Assembly (NCBI RefSeq): GCF_903970965.1
Contig: NZ_CAJCKW010000010.1
Span: forward strand, 42,360-106,359
Origin: Aureimonas sp. ME7
GTDB taxonomy: Bacteria; Pseudomonadota; Alphaproteobacteria; Rhizobiales; Rhizobiaceae
Length of the DNA: 64,000 nucleotides
Direction of reading: 5' to 3'
The notes beneath the pieces were generated by a model. That model had not been told where the DNA came from, made no database searches, and saw only the letters and a program-made list of their open reading frames with translations. The position numbers and the translations under genes were made by a program. The stretch's first letter is position 1, and every line of letters starts with the position of its first letter. Shown here piece after piece: positions 1 to 9,668 of this stretch.

Positions 1-2
1 CG

Positions 3-2576
3 CGGGTCGAACCCTCGTTGCAGGCCGCCTTCGTCGAATACGGCGGCAATCGCCACGGCTTCCTCGCCTTCAGCGAAATCCACCCCGACTATTACCAGAT
101 TCCCGCGGCCGACCGGAAAGCTCTGATCGAGGAAGAGCTCGCGCGCGCAGAGGAGGACGAAGACCACGACGAGGGTAAGCCAGCGAAGCCCGCCCGCTCG
201 CGCAGCCGTCGCTCACGCTCGAGCGAAGCGCAGGCAGCGGACGCCGCCGACGACAGCGTGTCCGAATCGCTCGAGGCCGTCGCTGCGGAAGCCGACGCCT
301 CGTCGGACGAGAAGGTGACGGAGCCGGAAGACGGTTCCGCCGATCCCGCCGAGAACGGGGCGGACGAAGCTCCTGTCGGGGACAGAGCCGACGAAGGCGT
401 CGCAGTTGCTGCCGATGAGGAAGCAGTCTCGACGGCGGAGAACGAAGAAGTCGCAGTCGAGGAAAAGCCGCGCCGTCGGCGGAGCAGCTCGCGCCGCTCG
501 CGCGAGGCCGAGGAAGAAACGCCGGTCGAGGAGGTCGAGGAAGTCGACGACCTCGGCAGCGAGGACGCGATGGAAGAGGTGCCGGTTCGCAACCGCGCAC
601 CGCGCAAGCAGTACAAGATCCAGGAAGTCATCAAGCGTCGCCAGATCCTGCTCGTGCAGGTCGTCAAGGAAGAGCGCGGCAACAAGGGCGCGGCCCTCAC
701 CACCTATCTGTCGCTGGCCGGCCGCTACTCCGTCCTGATGCCGAACACCGCCCGTGGCGGCGGCATCTCGCGCAAGATCACCAACGCGGCGGATCGCAAG
801 CGCCTGAAGGAGGTCGCGCGCGATCTCGAAGTGCCCAAGGGCATGGGCATCATCCTGCGCACGGCCGGTGCCAACCGCACCAAGGCCGAGGTGAAGCGCG
901 ACTACGAGTATCTGATGCGCCTCTGGGAAACCGTGCGCACGCTCACTCTCCAGTCCAGCGCCCCTGCCCTCGTCTACGAGGAAGGCAGCCTGATCAAGCG
1001 TTCGATCCGCGATCTCTACAACAAGGACATCGACCAGATCCTCGTGGCCGGCGACGCCGGCTACCGCGAGGCGAAGGATTTCATGCGCATGCTGATGCCG
1101 AGCCAGGCAAAGGTGGTGCAGCCCTATCGCGAACTCGTCCCGATCTTTACCCGCCAGGGCATTGAAGCGCAGCTCGACAAGATGCTGCAGCCCCACGTGA
1201 CGCTGAAGTCCGGCGGCTACATCATCATCAACCAGACCGAAGCGCTGGTGGCGATCGACGTGAACTCCGGTCGTTCGACGCGCGAGCATTCGGTCGAGGA
1301 CACCGCTTATCAGACCAACCTCGAAGCGGCCGAAGAGGTCGCCCGCCAGCTCCGCCTGCGCGATCTCGCCGGCCTCGTCGTCGTCGATTTCATCGACATG
1401 GAGGAGAAGCGGAACAACCGGAACGTCGAGAAGCGCCTGAAAGATTGCCTGAAGGACGATCGCGCCCGAATCCAGATCGGCCGCATCTCGCATTTCGGCC
1501 TTCTGGAAATGAGCCGCCAGCGCATCCGCGCCAGCGTTCTCGAATCCACGATGCAGGTCTGCCCGGTGTGCAGCGGCAATGGTTTCATCCGCTCGGCCTC
1601 GTCGCTCGCGCTGCATCTCCTGCGCTCGATCGAGGAGCACCTTCAGAAGCACGGTACGCACGACCTGATCGTCAAGGTTCCGACCGCGACGGCGCTCTAC
1701 GTCCTCAACGAAAAGCGCGCGACGATCGACGAGCTCGAGCGTCATTACGGTCTGCGCATCGTTCTGGAAGCGGTGGAGGGCTTCGGCCATCAGCACATCG
1801 CGATCGAGCACGGCGCGGAAGCGCTGAAGCGAGTCAAGCCGGAACAGATCGCGACGGCCCCTGCCGTTTCGCCCGATCTCATCGAGATCGAGGAAGCCAT
1901 CATCGAATCCGATGACGAGGAGGCGGAGGCAGCTGAGGCGACGACGCCCGCCCCCAACGGCGAAGACGAGCGCCGCGACGGTTCGCGCCGCCGCCGTCGT
2001 CGTCGCCGCGGTGGCCGCCGTTCGGACGAGAAGGACGGTTCGGCCGAGGACGAGAACGGGAATGGCGATGATGCCGTTTCCACCGCCGGTGACGACGAAG
2101 CCGCCGCCGAGGCAACGGCGGAAGCGCCTGCCGGCGAGGACGACAGCGAGGGTCGCGATCGCAAGCGTCGCCGTCGCGGTCGTCGTGGCGGCCGTCGCAG
2201 CCGTGACGACGACGCTGTGACGGAAGCATCCGATGCGGGCGCGGACGAAGCGCCCGACGCTGTCGCGGAGCCTTCGGAGGTCGAGGCCGCCCAGGTGGAC
2301 GGCAATGCCGAGCCGCTTGGCGAAACCGGAACGGAAGTCGAAACGGCGGCGGAACCGGAAGCCGTGGACGAGCCTGTCGCCGAAGAAACGGTGCCGGCGG
2401 ATGCTGAGATTGCGGATCGCGACGAAGTGACGAGCGAGCACGAGATCACCGCCGCCAACGACCAGCCGCCCGCGCCGCCCGCCAGCCCCCGCCTGTCCAC
2501 CAACGGGCAGGAAAGCGCCGAGGAGGACACGCGTCCCAAGAAGCGCGGCTGGTGGTCGAAACGTTCGGCCGAGTAA
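3..2576 (+). CDS. rne: Ribonuclease E (5' end cut by window)
   Basis: Endoribonuclease that starts mRNA decay and processes rRNA and tRNA precursors, and scaffolds the degradosome. The frame is open to the first base and begins inside the S1 RNA-binding domain (VEPSLQAAFVEYGG), so roughly the first 45 residues lie outside the window. A long acidic insert rich in Glu, Asp and Ala splits the S1 region (about nt 120-590), as usual in alphaproteobacteria. The catalytic region carries AIDVNSGRSTREH and VVVDFIDMEE, and the zinc-link CPVCSGNG is at nt 1561-1584. The C-terminal third is a non-catalytic tail with Arg-rich patches between Glu/Ala-rich stretches, expected to bind RNA and partner proteins. 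Family assignment is secure; only the N-terminus is missing. Confidence 0.97.
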   Translation, partial: RVEPSLQAAFVEYGGNRHGFLAFSEIHPDYYQIPAADRKALIEEELARAEEDEDHDEGKPAKPARSRSRRSRSSEAQAADAADDSVSESLEAVAAEADASSDEKVTEPEDGSADPAENGADEAPVGDRADEGVAVAADEEAVSTAENEEVAVEEKPRRRRSSSRRSREAEEETPVEEVEEVDDLGSEDAMEEVPVRNRAPRKQYKIQEVIKRRQILLVQVVKEERGNKGAALTTYLSLAGRYSVLMPNTARGGGISRKITNAADRKRLKEVARDLEVPKGMGIILRTAGANRTKAEVKRDYEYLMRLWETVRTLTLQSSAPALVYEEGSLIKRSIRDLYNKDIDQILVAGDAGYREAKDFMRMLMPSQAKVVQPYRELVPIFTRQGIEAQLDKMLQPHVTLKSGGYIIINQTEALVAIDVNSGRSTREHSVEDTAYQTNLEAAEEVARQLRLRDLAGLVVVDFIDMEEKRNNRNVEKRLKDCLKDDRARIQIGRISHFGLLEMSRQRIRASVLESTMQVCPVCSGNGFIRSASSLALHLLRSIEEHLQKHGTHDLIVKVPTATALYVLNEKRATIDELERHYGLRIVLEAVEGFGHQHIAIEHGAEALKRVKPEQIATAPAVSPDLIEIEEAIIESDDEEAEAAEATTPAPNGEDERRDGSRRRRRRRRGGRRSDEKDGSAEDENGNGDDAVSTAGDDEAAAEATAEAPAGEDDSEGRDRKRRRRGRRGGRRSRDDDAVTEASDAGADEAPDAVAEPSEVEAAQVDGNAEPLGETGTEVETAAEPEAVDEPVAEETVPADAEIADRDEVTSEHEITAANDQPPAPPASPRLSTNGQESAEEDTRPKKRGWWSKRSAE

Positions 2577-2588
2577 CAAGCTGGGAAA

Positions 2589-2613
2589 GAGCGGCCCAAC
2601 GGCCGCTCCTTTC
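2589..2613 (+). terminator. Rho-independent terminator of rne
   Basis: A perfect 8-bp stem, GAGCGGCC with GGCCGCTC, closes a CAAC loop 12 bases after the rne stop and runs into a T-rich CTTTTCATTTT stretch. It also sits just before the 3' end of the convergent aminotransferase gene. Confidence 0.85.
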
Positions 2614-2627
2614 ATTTTGGGAATGGG

Positions 2628-3794
2628 TCAGACCAGGAGCGTGCGGAGCCGCGCCACGGCGCGTTCGATCTCGGCCGGGTCGCCTGCATAGGACAGGCGC
2701 ACCGTCCGCTCGCCGCGCTGCGGATCGAAGTCGATGCCCGGGGTCAACGCAACGAGCGCCTTCTCCAACGCCACCTCGGCAAACTCGGACGAGTGCTCGA
2801 ACCCATTGGGAATGGTGGCGTAGGCATAGAAGGCCCCATCGATCGGCGCGATGTCGAGGAAGCCGAACTGCGGCAACGCGGTCATCAGCGTTTCGCGGCT
2901 TCGAGCATAGTCGAGCTTCGTCCGCTCCAGAACCTCCCGCGCGTCGAACACGGCCTCTGCACCGATCTGGCTGAGTTCGGGCGCCGAGATGTAGAGGCTC
3001 TGCCCGATACGCTCGGCAGCGCGCGTGAGCGGCTTCGGCAGCACCAGCCAGCCGATCCGCCAGCCGGTCATGCAATAGTACTTGGAAAAGGAGTTCACGA
3101 CGATCGCCCGATCGGTGAACTTCAGAGCCGAGACGGTCGGCGCACCGTACGCCAGCCCATGATAGATCTCGTCGGAAACGAACACGATCCCGGCCGCGTC
3201 CGTAAACTCCACCAGCTTGCGCAGTTCGTCCGGCGGCGTGATCGTACCGGTCGGGTTGGCCGGGCTGGCGATGAGCACGCCGCGGATTGGCGCCTCGCGA
3301 TGGGCATTCTCCAGTGCCTCGGCCGTCAGGATATATCGATCGTCCGGTCCCACCGGGATCTCAACGGGTACGAGCCCCAGTGCCAGAAGGATGTTGCGAT
3401 AGGCGGGATAGCCCGGCGAGGCGATCGCGACACGGTCTCCGACATCGAAAGCGGCTAGGAATGCGAGGTTGAAGCCGGCCGAGGAGCCGGTGGTGATCAT
3501 GATCCGGTCGGGGGACACATCGACCCCCTCGCTCTCCGCGTAGTGTCGCGCGATACGCCGACGAAGGCCTTGGCGGCCGAGCGCGTCCGTATATCCGATG
3601 CGGCCGCGCGCCAGAAACGCGCGAACGGCGTCGGATACGATCTCGGGGACCGGGGCGGAGGGTTGGCCGACGGCCAGCGAAATGACATCGTGCCCTTCCG
3701 CGACGAGGCGGTTGGCGGCGGCCATGATGTCCATGGCGCGAAACGGATCGATCTGCGAGCGCCGCGAGGCCTTGATGGGCGGAAGAGTGGACAT
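2628..3794 (-). CDS. PLP-dependent aminotransferase, class I/II
   Basis: Fold-type I aminotransferase of 388 residues, of the aspartate/aromatic aminotransferase superfamily. It transfers an amino group between an amino acid and a 2-oxo acid using pyridoxal phosphate. The PLP lysine lies in NSFSKYYCMTGWRIGW, and the ASPANPTGT loop and VSDEIYHGL (cofactor-contacting Asp and Tyr) are present. The ATG at 3794 (MSTLPPIKASRRS) is preferred because a GAGG lies about 8 bases upstream; the frame extends further to 3833 without a good ribosome site. It runs convergently with rne and divergently from the M48 protease gene. The exact amino-acid substrate cannot be read from sequence. Confidence 0.93.
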   Translation of the reverse strand: MSTLPPIKASRRSQIDPFRAMDIMAAANRLVAEGHDVISLAVGQPSAPVPEIVSDAVRAFLARGRIGYTDALGRQGLRRRIARHYAESEGVDVSPDRIMITTGSSAGFNLAFLAAFDVGDRVAIASPGYPAYRNILLALGLVPVEIPVGPDDRYILTAEALENAHREAPIRGVLIASPANPTGTITPPDELRKLVEFTDAAGIVFVSDEIYHGLAYGAPTVSALKFTDRAIVVNSFSKYYCMTGWRIGWLVLPKPLTRAAERIGQSLYISAPELSQIGAEAVFDAREVLERTKLDYARSRETLMTALPQFGFLDIAPIDGAFYAYATIPNGFEHSSEFAEVALEKALVALTPGIDFDPQRGERTVRLSYAGDPAEIERAVARLRTLLV

Positions 3795-3899
3795 GAAAGC
3801 CTCATAAACGCCGGAATGCAATGCGCTTGACACCCGCCGGGATGGTGTCGAGCGAGCCTGCGTTCTAGAAGCGTGGAAGCGAGCCTGGGAAGACGTGGG

Positions 3900-5282
3900 A
3901 TGGATTTTTTGATCGGGAGCATCGTCAAACGGGTCGGTATCGCCGTCCTGTCTCTCGCCATCGCGGCTCCGGTCGCATCGGCGCAGACGGCCCGTCGCCC
4001 ATCCCTACCGATCGTGCGCGACGCGGAAATCGAAGCGCTGATCAAGGACTACTCGCAACCGATCCTGCGGGCGGCCGGGCTTTCGCCCAGCCGCGTCGAG
4101 ATCGTCCTCGTCAACGATCTCGCCTTCAACGCGTTCGTGGCGGGGCGCCGCATCTTCATCAACACCGGCACCATCCTCGATTCCGAAACGCCGAACGAGA
4201 CGATCGGCGTTCTCGCGCACGAGGTCGGCCACTTGGCCGGCGGCCATCAGGAGCGGCTGCGCGAGCAGATCGAGCGGGCCAAGACGATCGCCGTGGTGGC
4301 GGGACTCTTGGGCGCGGGCGCGGCGGTGGCGGGTGCGGCGGGCGGCAACAGCTCGCTGGCGGGCGTCGGCGGCGGCTTGATGACGAGCGGCGGCAGCATC
4401 GCGCAACGCAGCCTCTTCGCCTATCAGCGGACGGAGGAAACCACCGCCGACCGCTCCGCGCTCACATACCTTCTGAAGACCCAGCAATCCCCCAAGGGTC
4501 TCCTGGACAGCTTCTCCGGCCTGATGCGCAAGAACATGTTGTCCGGCATTTCGTCGGATCGCTACGTGTCCTCCCACCCCGCGCCGCAGGAACGCATCGG
4601 CTTCCTCCAGACGGCCGCGAAGGAAAGCCCCTACTTCGATAAGAAGGACCCGCCCGAGCTTCAGCTTCGCCACGATCTGGCTCGCGCGAAGATCGCCGCC
4701 TACAACGGAGGCGCCGCGCAGGTGCGCCGCTCCTTCGGCCGCGACATCACCAGCCTGCCCGCTCGCTACGGCGACGCGATCGCGACGCATCTCGCCGGCT
4801 CGCCCAAGGCGGCGCTGACCAAGATCGATGCGCTGATCGCGTCCTCACCGAAGACGCCATGGTTTCACGAGGTGCGCGGAGAGATCCTGATGGCGGGCGG
4901 CAAGGCGGACGAAGCGGCTGCCGCGTTCCGCACCGCCGCCAAGCTCGATCCGTCCGATTCCGGCATTCTGGAAGCCGCAGTCGGTCAGGCCCTGGTGACC
5001 GGCGGTCAGCCGGAGCGGATGAAGGAAGCCATTTCGCAGATCCGGAAAGGTCTGGAGTCCGATCCCGCCAACTCCACCGCCTACCAGTTCCTCGCCATGG
5101 CCTACGGCAAGGTCGGCGACGTCGGCTCGGCCGAGCTGGCGACGGCGGAAGGCTACTGGGAAGGCGGCAATTTCCGCCAGGCGAAGATCTTCGCCGCGCG
5201 GGCACAGCAGAAATTCCGGCCGAACTCACCGCAGTGGCGGCAGGCGCAGGATATCATCATTACGAAAGTGAACCGCAAATGA
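3900..5282 (+). CDS. M48 family metalloprotease with TPR repeats (BepA-like)
   Basis: Predicted exported zinc protease of 460 residues that probably acts in outer-membrane protein quality control. An N-terminal signal segment (about residues 11-28, ending APVASAQ) is followed by the M48 catalytic domain with HEVGH at residues 107-111 and a downstream glutamate in EETTADRSA. The C-terminal half (about 270-455) is made of tetratricopeptide-like helical repeats, the layout of E. coli BepA/YfgC. The ATG at 3900 (MDFLIGS) is chosen; an in-frame GTG at 3873 is possible. Its stop overlaps the start of the next gene by 4 bp (ATGA), so the two are probably translated together. Confidence 0.9.
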   Translation: MDFLIGSIVKRVGIAVLSLAIAAPVASAQTARRPSLPIVRDAEIEALIKDYSQPILRAAGLSPSRVEIVLVNDLAFNAFVAGRRIFINTGTILDSETPNETIGVLAHEVGHLAGGHQERLREQIERAKTIAVVAGLLGAGAAVAGAAGGNSSLAGVGGGLMTSGGSIAQRSLFAYQRTEETTADRSALTYLLKTQQSPKGLLDSFSGLMRKNMLSGISSDRYVSSHPAPQERIGFLQTAAKESPYFDKKDPPELQLRHDLARAKIAAYNGGAAQVRRSFGRDITSLPARYGDAIATHLAGSPKAALTKIDALIASSPKTPWFHEVRGEILMAGGKADEAAAAFRTAAKLDPSDSGILEAAVGQALVTGGQPERMKEAISQIRKGLESDPANSTAYQFLAMAYGKVGDVGSAELATAEGYWEGGNFRQAKIFAARAQQKFRPNSPQWRQAQDIIITKVNRK

Positions 5283-6049
5283 GCGCGCGCAGCCTCCTTC
5301 GCTCGTTGACCATCGGCGCTCTCCTCCTGACCGCTTCCCACGCCTCCGCCTTCGATCAGGCGCAGACGGACGAAATCGAGGGAATCGTCCGGAACTACCT
5401 TCTGGAACATCCGGAGGTGCTCCTGGAATCGATACAGGCGCTCGACGCGAAGCGCGCGGCGGAAGCGAAGGTCGGGCAGCGCGACACCATCCTCGGATTG
5501 AAGTCACGGCTCGAAGCCTCGCCGGAAGGAACGGTCGTCGGCAACCCGAAGGGCGACGTCACCCTCGTCGAGTTCTTCGACTACAATTGCGGCTACTGCC
5601 GCCGCGCCGCGAGCGACGTGAAGGTGCTCGTCGACAGCGATCCGAACCTTCGCGTCGTGTTGAAGGAGATCCCGGTGCTCGGCCCCCCCTCGGAAGCCGC
5701 GACGCGCGTCAGCCTCGCGTTTCGCGAAGTCGCGCCGGAGAAGTACGGCGCGTTCCAGAAGGCCCTCCTTGCCTCGCGTTCGCAGGCGGACGAAACCCGC
5801 GCGCTCGAAGTCGCCAAGGATTTCGGCGTCGACGAAGCCACCTTGCGCCCGAAGATCGGCGGCTCGGGCGTTGCGGCCGCGCTGAGCGAGAGCGCGGAAC
5901 TCGCCACCGCCTTAGATATCAACGGAACGCCGAGCTACGTGATCGGCGATGAGGTCGTGCCCGGCGCAGTCGGCGCCGACGCGCTTGCACAGAAAATCGC
6001 CAACGTTCGCGCCTGCGGATCCGCCACCTGCCCGCCCGCCGGCAATTGA
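5279..6049 (+). CDS. DsbA family thiol:disulfide protein
   Basis: Periplasmic thioredoxin-fold protein of 256 residues. A signal peptide (residues 1 to about 24, ending ASHASA) is followed by a helical N-terminal segment and a DsbA-type domain with the redox motif CGYC at 104-107 in EFFDYNCGYCRR. The cis-proline loop appears as NGTPSYVIG near residue 217. Two further cysteines lie near the C-terminus (ACGSATC). The ATG overlaps the protease stop by 4 bp, so it probably forms disulfides in substrates handled with that protease. It could be an oxidant (DsbA) or an isomerase (DsbC/G or ScsC-like); sequence alone does not decide. Confidence 0.9.
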   Translation: MSARSLLRSLTIGALLLTASHASAFDQAQTDEIEGIVRNYLLEHPEVLLESIQALDAKRAAEAKVGQRDTILGLKSRLEASPEGTVVGNPKGDVTLVEFFDYNCGYCRRAASDVKVLVDSDPNLRVVLKEIPVLGPPSEAATRVSLAFREVAPEKYGAFQKALLASRSQADETRALEVAKDFGVDEATLRPKIGGSGVAAALSESAELATALDINGTPSYVIGDEVVPGAVGADALAQKIANVRACGSATCPPAGN

Positions 6050-6272
6050 CATGTTTGCCCTTCGCGCTTTTCCCCCGCTGCGCAAGGGTCTATAGGGCTG
6101 CGCAAGGAATGCACCGGCGACAGCTCCGGTCCGTTCACGATTCGCCGGGGCGCCAGATCGCCCATACGCCGCGTCCGAGCGCCAGCGCGCCACGGCCGCC
6201 ATGGATTGTTCGACCGACGTGTCCGAGGCCAAGCCTTATGGATTGCGGCTTCGGTGAGCTCGAAGGAATGTT

Positions 6273-6746
6273 ATGGAAAAGGACTCCACTGTGGATCGAT
6301 CGCTCGTCCGCGAACTCGCCGACATCCTGAACGATACCGATCTGACCGAGATCGAGGTGGAACAGGGCGAGCTTCGCATTCGCGTCTCCCGGAAGAAGGA
6401 GTTCGTCGCCGCGCCCACCTACGCCCATATGCCGGCTCCGCTGCCAGCACCTATGGCGCCCGCGCCTCAGGCCGCAGTTCCCGCCGCTCCGGCCGCGTCC
6501 TCCGGTCCGGAAGTGGGCTCGGTCCCCTCGCCCATGGTCGGCACGGTCTATCTCGCCTCAGCCCCCGGTGCGAAGCCCTTCGTCGAGATCGGCCAGAGCG
6601 TCAGCGAAGGCGAGACGCTGCTGATCATCGAGGCGATGAAAACGATGAACCAGATCCCGGCGCCGCGCTCCGGCACGATCAAGCGGATCTGCGTCGACAA
6701 CGGACAGCCGGTGGAATACGGCGAAGCATTGGTCGTGATCGGCTGA
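6273..6746 (+). CDS. accB: Biotin carboxyl carrier protein of acetyl-CoA carboxylase
   Basis: Carries the biotin that shuttles CO2 in acetyl-CoA carboxylase, the first step of fatty acid synthesis. The 157-residue protein has the standard plan: N-terminal helical part with [18 protein letters not shown], a Pro/Ala-rich linker (about 50-80), then a biotinyl domain with the biotinylated lysine K123 in [15 protein letters not shown] lies about 6 bases before the ATG. accC follows 52 bp downstream, the usual pairing. The enzyme that attaches biotin, BirA, is encoded in the same window at 45163-45936. The 223 bp before accB contain no gene. Confidence 0.98.
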   Translation: MEKDSTVDRSLVRELADILNDTDLTEIEVEQGELRIRVSRKKEFVAAPTYAHMPAPLPAPMAPAPQAAVPAAPAASSGPEVGSVPSPMVGTVYLASAPGAKPFVEIGQSVSEGETLLIIEAMKTMNQIPAPRSGTIKRICVDNGQPVEYGEALVVIG

Positions 6747-6798
6747 GGCCGACATCCCACGCGAACGTTCGGGTCAGGCGGTCAATGGAAGGGCATTC

Positions 6799-8151
6799 AT
6801 GTTCAACAAGGTTCTGATCGCCAATCGCGGCGAGATCGCGCTGCGTGTGCTGCGGGCGTGCAAGGAACTCGGCATCGGGACGGTGGCGGTTCACTCGACT
6901 GCCGACAACGCGGCGATGCACGTCCGGCTGGCCGACGAGAGCGTCTGCATCGGCCCGCCGCCGGCGCGCGACAGCTACCTGAACATCCCCCAGATCCTGG
7001 CGGCGTGCGAGATTTCCGGCGCGGATGCCGTGCATCCCGGCTACGGCTTCCTATCAGAAAACGCCCGTTTCGCCGATATCCTCGAAGCCCACAACATCAC
7101 CTTCATCGGCCCGACGGCCGAGCATATTCGGGTGATGGGAGACAAGATCGAAGCCAAGCGCACGGCGAAGGCGTTGGGCATTCCGGTCGTTCCCGGCTCG
7201 GCGGGTGCCGTGACGGACGATGCCGAGGCGATGCGCGTGGCGACGGACATCGGCTTTCCGGTGCTGGTCAAGGCGTCGGCGGGCGGCGGCGGACGCGGCA
7301 TGAAGGTCGCGCATACGCCGGCCGACCTGTCGCTGGCGCTTTCCACCGCGCGCGCGGAAGCCGGCGCCGCGTTCGGCGACGATGCGGTTTATCTCGAAAA
7401 GTACCTCGGCAAGCCGCGTCACATCGAGGTTCAGGTGTTCGGCGACGGGATGGGCAACGCCATTCATCTCGGCGAGCGCGACTGCTCTCTCCAGCGCCGC
7501 CACCAGAAGGTCTGGGAGGAGGCCCGTTCTCCGGCTCTCGACGAAGAGCAGCGGACCCGCATCGGCGAAATCTGCGCCAACGCGATGGCCAAGCTGAAAT
7601 ATCGCGGCGCCGGCACCATCGAGTTCCTGTACGAGAACGGCGAGTTCTATTTCATCGAGATGAACACTCGTCTTCAGGTCGAGCACCCCGTGACGGAAGC
7701 GATCACCGGGCTCGATCTCGTTCACGAGCAGTTGCGCGTCGCCGCCGGCCTCGGCCTTTCCGTCACCCAGGACGAGGTGAAGTTCCTCGGCCACGCGATC
7801 GAGTGCCGGATTAACGCCGAGGACCCACGCACCTTCGCGCCTTCGCCCGGGCAGATCAGCTACTATCACGCGCCCGGCGGCCTCGGCATCCGTATCGATT
7901 CCGGCGTTTACCAGGGCTATACGATTCCACCGTTCTACGATTCGTTGATCGGCAAGCTGATCGTCCATGGGCGCACGCGCAACGAATGCCTGATGCGCCT
8001 GCGCCGAGCGCTGGATGAGATTATCGTAGACGGCGTGAAGACGACGCTCCCCTTGTTCCAGGATCTCGTCGACAACGCGGACATCCAGGCAGGGAACTAC
8101 GACATCCACTGGCTGGAACAGTATCTCGCGGCTGCGGCCAAGGCTGCCTGA
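6799..8151 (+). CDS. accC: Acetyl-CoA carboxylase, biotin carboxylase subunit
   Basis: ATP-dependent carboxylation of biotin on AccB. At 450 residues it has the family's usual length and order: biotin-carboxylase N-domain from residue 1 ([17 protein letters not shown]), ATP-grasp domain with the glycine-rich loop [12 protein letters not shown], the bicarbonate/biotin-site segment [17 protein letters not shown] with [10 protein letters not shown], and a C-terminal domain with ECRINAEDP. It follows accB by 52 bp and precedes aat by 7 bp, so all three are probably one transcript. Confidence 0.98.
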   Translation: MFNKVLIANRGEIALRVLRACKELGIGTVAVHSTADNAAMHVRLADESVCIGPPPARDSYLNIPQILAACEISGADAVHPGYGFLSENARFADILEAHNITFIGPTAEHIRVMGDKIEAKRTAKALGIPVVPGSAGAVTDDAEAMRVATDIGFPVLVKASAGGGGRGMKVAHTPADLSLALSTARAEAGAAFGDDAVYLEKYLGKPRHIEVQVFGDGMGNAIHLGERDCSLQRRHQKVWEEARSPALDEEQRTRIGEICANAMAKLKYRGAGTIEFLYENGEFYFIEMNTRLQVEHPVTEAITGLDLVHEQLRVAAGLGLSVTQDEVKFLGHAIECRINAEDPRTFAPSPGQISYYHAPGGLGIRIDSGVYQGYTIPPFYDSLIGKLIVHGRTRNECLMRLRRALDEIIVDGVKTTLPLFQDLVDNADIQAGNYDIHWLEQYLAAAAKAA

Positions 8152-8158
8152 TCCGGCG

Positions 8159-8824
8159 ATGGCGACATCCGGCGGCGGCGAGGTCCTCATCACGCCGGAA
8201 CTGCTTCTGCGGGCCTACGCCGCCGGCATCTTCCCGATGTCGGAGGATGCCGACGATCCGTCGATTCACTGGGTGGACCCGACCCATCGCGGCATCCTGC
8301 CGCTCGACGGGTTCCACGTGCCGAAGAGCCTGCGAAAGCGGATCCGGCAAAACGCGTTCGACATCCGCTTCGATACCGCTTTCCTAGTAGTCGTGGACGG
8401 TTGCGCAGAGCCGGCACCCGGTCGCGACAACACCTGGATCAACCGCCGTATCCGCGACCTCTATGCCGGGCTCTTTCGAATGGGCCACGCGCACTCGGTG
8501 GAGGCTTGGGCGGATGGGCAGTTGGTCGGCGGCCTCTACGGGGTCAGCCTCGGCTCGGCCTTCTTCGGCGAAAGCATGTTCTCGCGGCGCACGGACGCCT
8601 CCAAGGTCGCCCTCGTCTTCTTGTGGGACAAGCTACGTCGCAGCGGCTTCACGCTTCTCGACACGCAGTTCATCACCTCGCATCTGGAGCGCTTCGGCGC
8701 AATCGAGGTGGAGCGGGCGGAGTATCGCGATCGCCTGAGCGCGGCGCTCGAACGCCACGCAAACTTTCACTGCGCGGGCGGAACACCCGAGTCCGTCTTG
8801 CAGTCCTTGAGCCAGACGTCATAG
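8159..8824 (+). CDS. aat: Leucyl/phenylalanyl-tRNA--protein transferase
   Basis: Adds Leu or Phe to proteins with N-terminal Arg or Lys, marking them for ClpAP through the N-degron pathway. The 221 residues show the family motifs [32 protein letters not shown] and [16 protein letters not shown]. The last 58 bp overlap the 3' end of the convergent DUF2155 gene, so the C-terminal tail after [11 protein letters not shown] is encoded on DNA used by both strands. The distance of 7 bp from accC suggests co-transcription. Confidence 0.96.
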   Translation: MATSGGGEVLITPELLLRAYAAGIFPMSEDADDPSIHWVDPTHRGILPLDGFHVPKSLRKRIRQNAFDIRFDTAFLVVVDGCAEPAPGRDNTWINRRIRDLYAGLFRMGHAHSVEAWADGQLVGGLYGVSLGSAFFGESMFSRRTDASKVALVFLWDKLRRSGFTLLDTQFITSHLERFGAIEVERAEYRDRLSAALERHANFHCAGGTPESVLQSLSQTS

Positions 8825-9174
8825 ACCGGGTGCTCGACGGCGTTCAGCCCTGGCGAGTCCGCGAACATCCAGCCGGTGAAGATACGACGGATCTCGCGAT
8901 CCAGCGTGATCTCGTCGACTTCGATGAAACCGTCGGTCTTGGGAGATTCGTCCTGACTGCGTGTGAAGCAGGCGCGCGGCGTCACCTGCAGCGCGCCGAA
9001 CTGCACCGTCTCGTCGATACGAACCTCGAACGTCGTGATCCGGCCGGTGATCTTATCGAGACCAGAGAAGACGGCCTCGGGATTCTCGATGCGCGCGGCA
9101 GACGCCGACACCGTCGCAAGAAGCAGCGATGTGGCAGCGAAAACCAGGGTTCGGCGAAACGCGAACTGAGGCAT
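8767..9174 (-). CDS. DUF2155 domain-containing exported protein
   Basis: Protein of 135 residues with a clear signal peptide (residues 1 to about 26, ending TVSASA). The rest matches the alphaproteobacterial DUF2155 family by its core [22 protein letters not shown] (residues 41-62), the CF-T and [24 protein letters not shown] segments, and two conserved cysteines near 69 and 125. Function is unknown in the family. NDUFA12 lies 17 bp upstream on the same strand, a frequent alphaproteobacterial pairing. The ATG at 9174 gives the signal peptide directly. The 3' end overlaps aat by 58 bp. Confidence 0.9.
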   Translation of the reverse strand: MPQFAFRRTLVFAATSLLLATVSASAARIENPEAVFSGLDKITGRITTFEVRIDETVQFGALQVTPRACFTRSQDESPKTDGFIEVDEITLDREIRRIFTGWMFADSPGLNAVEHPVYDVWLKDCKTDSGVPPAQ

Positions 9175-9191
9175 GGGACGACGCGAAGCGG

Positions 9192-9572
9192 TCAGGGCGT
9201 CCACGCGTCGTAGTCGCCCGAGACGCGCGGGCGCTCGGCGGTGTTGAGAAGCGACCCCTTCGGCCGATAGGCGAAGCGCGTCCCCGTCTGGTTCGGGACG
9301 TGCGGCTTCTGCCAGTCGCGCGGCTTGTAGTTCTCGTCCACCGGCGGCGTGTCGACGCGGTGGTGCATCCAGCCGTGCCAGCCCGGCCCGATCTCGGAGG
9401 CCTCGGCCATACCCTTGTAGATGACCCACCGGCGCTTGCCATCGGCGGACTGGTAGTAGACGTTGCCGCGCTCGTCCTCGCCGACGCGCTGGCCGAAGCG
9501 CCACGTATGGAAACGCGTTCCGATCGTCTGACCGTTCCACCAGGTGAAGATCTGAAGCAGCCAGTCTTTCAT
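9192..9572 (-). CDS. NDUFA12-like accessory subunit of complex I
   Basis: Supernumerary subunit of respiratory complex I (mitochondrial NDUFA12/B17.2 family) of 126 residues. In alphaproteobacteria it is thought to bind the junction between the peripheral and membrane arms. Family hallmarks are GTRFHTWRFGQRVGEDERGN-like N-terminal residues, YYQ near 40, KRRWVIYKG, and GWHGWMHH followed by TPPVDENYKPRDWQKPH. It is encoded at least 36 kb from the nuo operon in this window, as is common, and is grouped with DUF2155. No signal peptide is seen, consistent with a cytoplasmic-side subunit. Confidence 0.93.
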   Translation of the reverse strand: MKDWLLQIFTWWNGQTIGTRFHTWRFGQRVGEDERGNVYYQSADGKRRWVIYKGMAEASEIGPGWHGWMHHRVDTPPVDENYKPRDWQKPHVPNQTGTRFAYRPKGSLLNTAERPRVSGDYDAWTP

Positions 9573-9668
9573 GTGCCATGTCCATTCCGGGCCATGCGGC
9601 CCTTATGCTGCCGTCACCGGCAAAAGTCCAGCGATCCGAGGGCTTCAGGTAGGGCTCAGAACCGTCGG

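Noticed and set aside
213..2615. An 800-residue open frame antisense to rne
   Set aside because: It mirrors the Glu/Arg/Ala-rich codons of rne in high-GC DNA, has no recognisable domain and no start support; it also runs across the rne terminator.
3829..3849. GACACC-N9-GGTGTC inverted repeat between the aminotransferase and protease genes
   Set aside because: Six-base arms are short enough to be chance and I cannot link them to a known operator.
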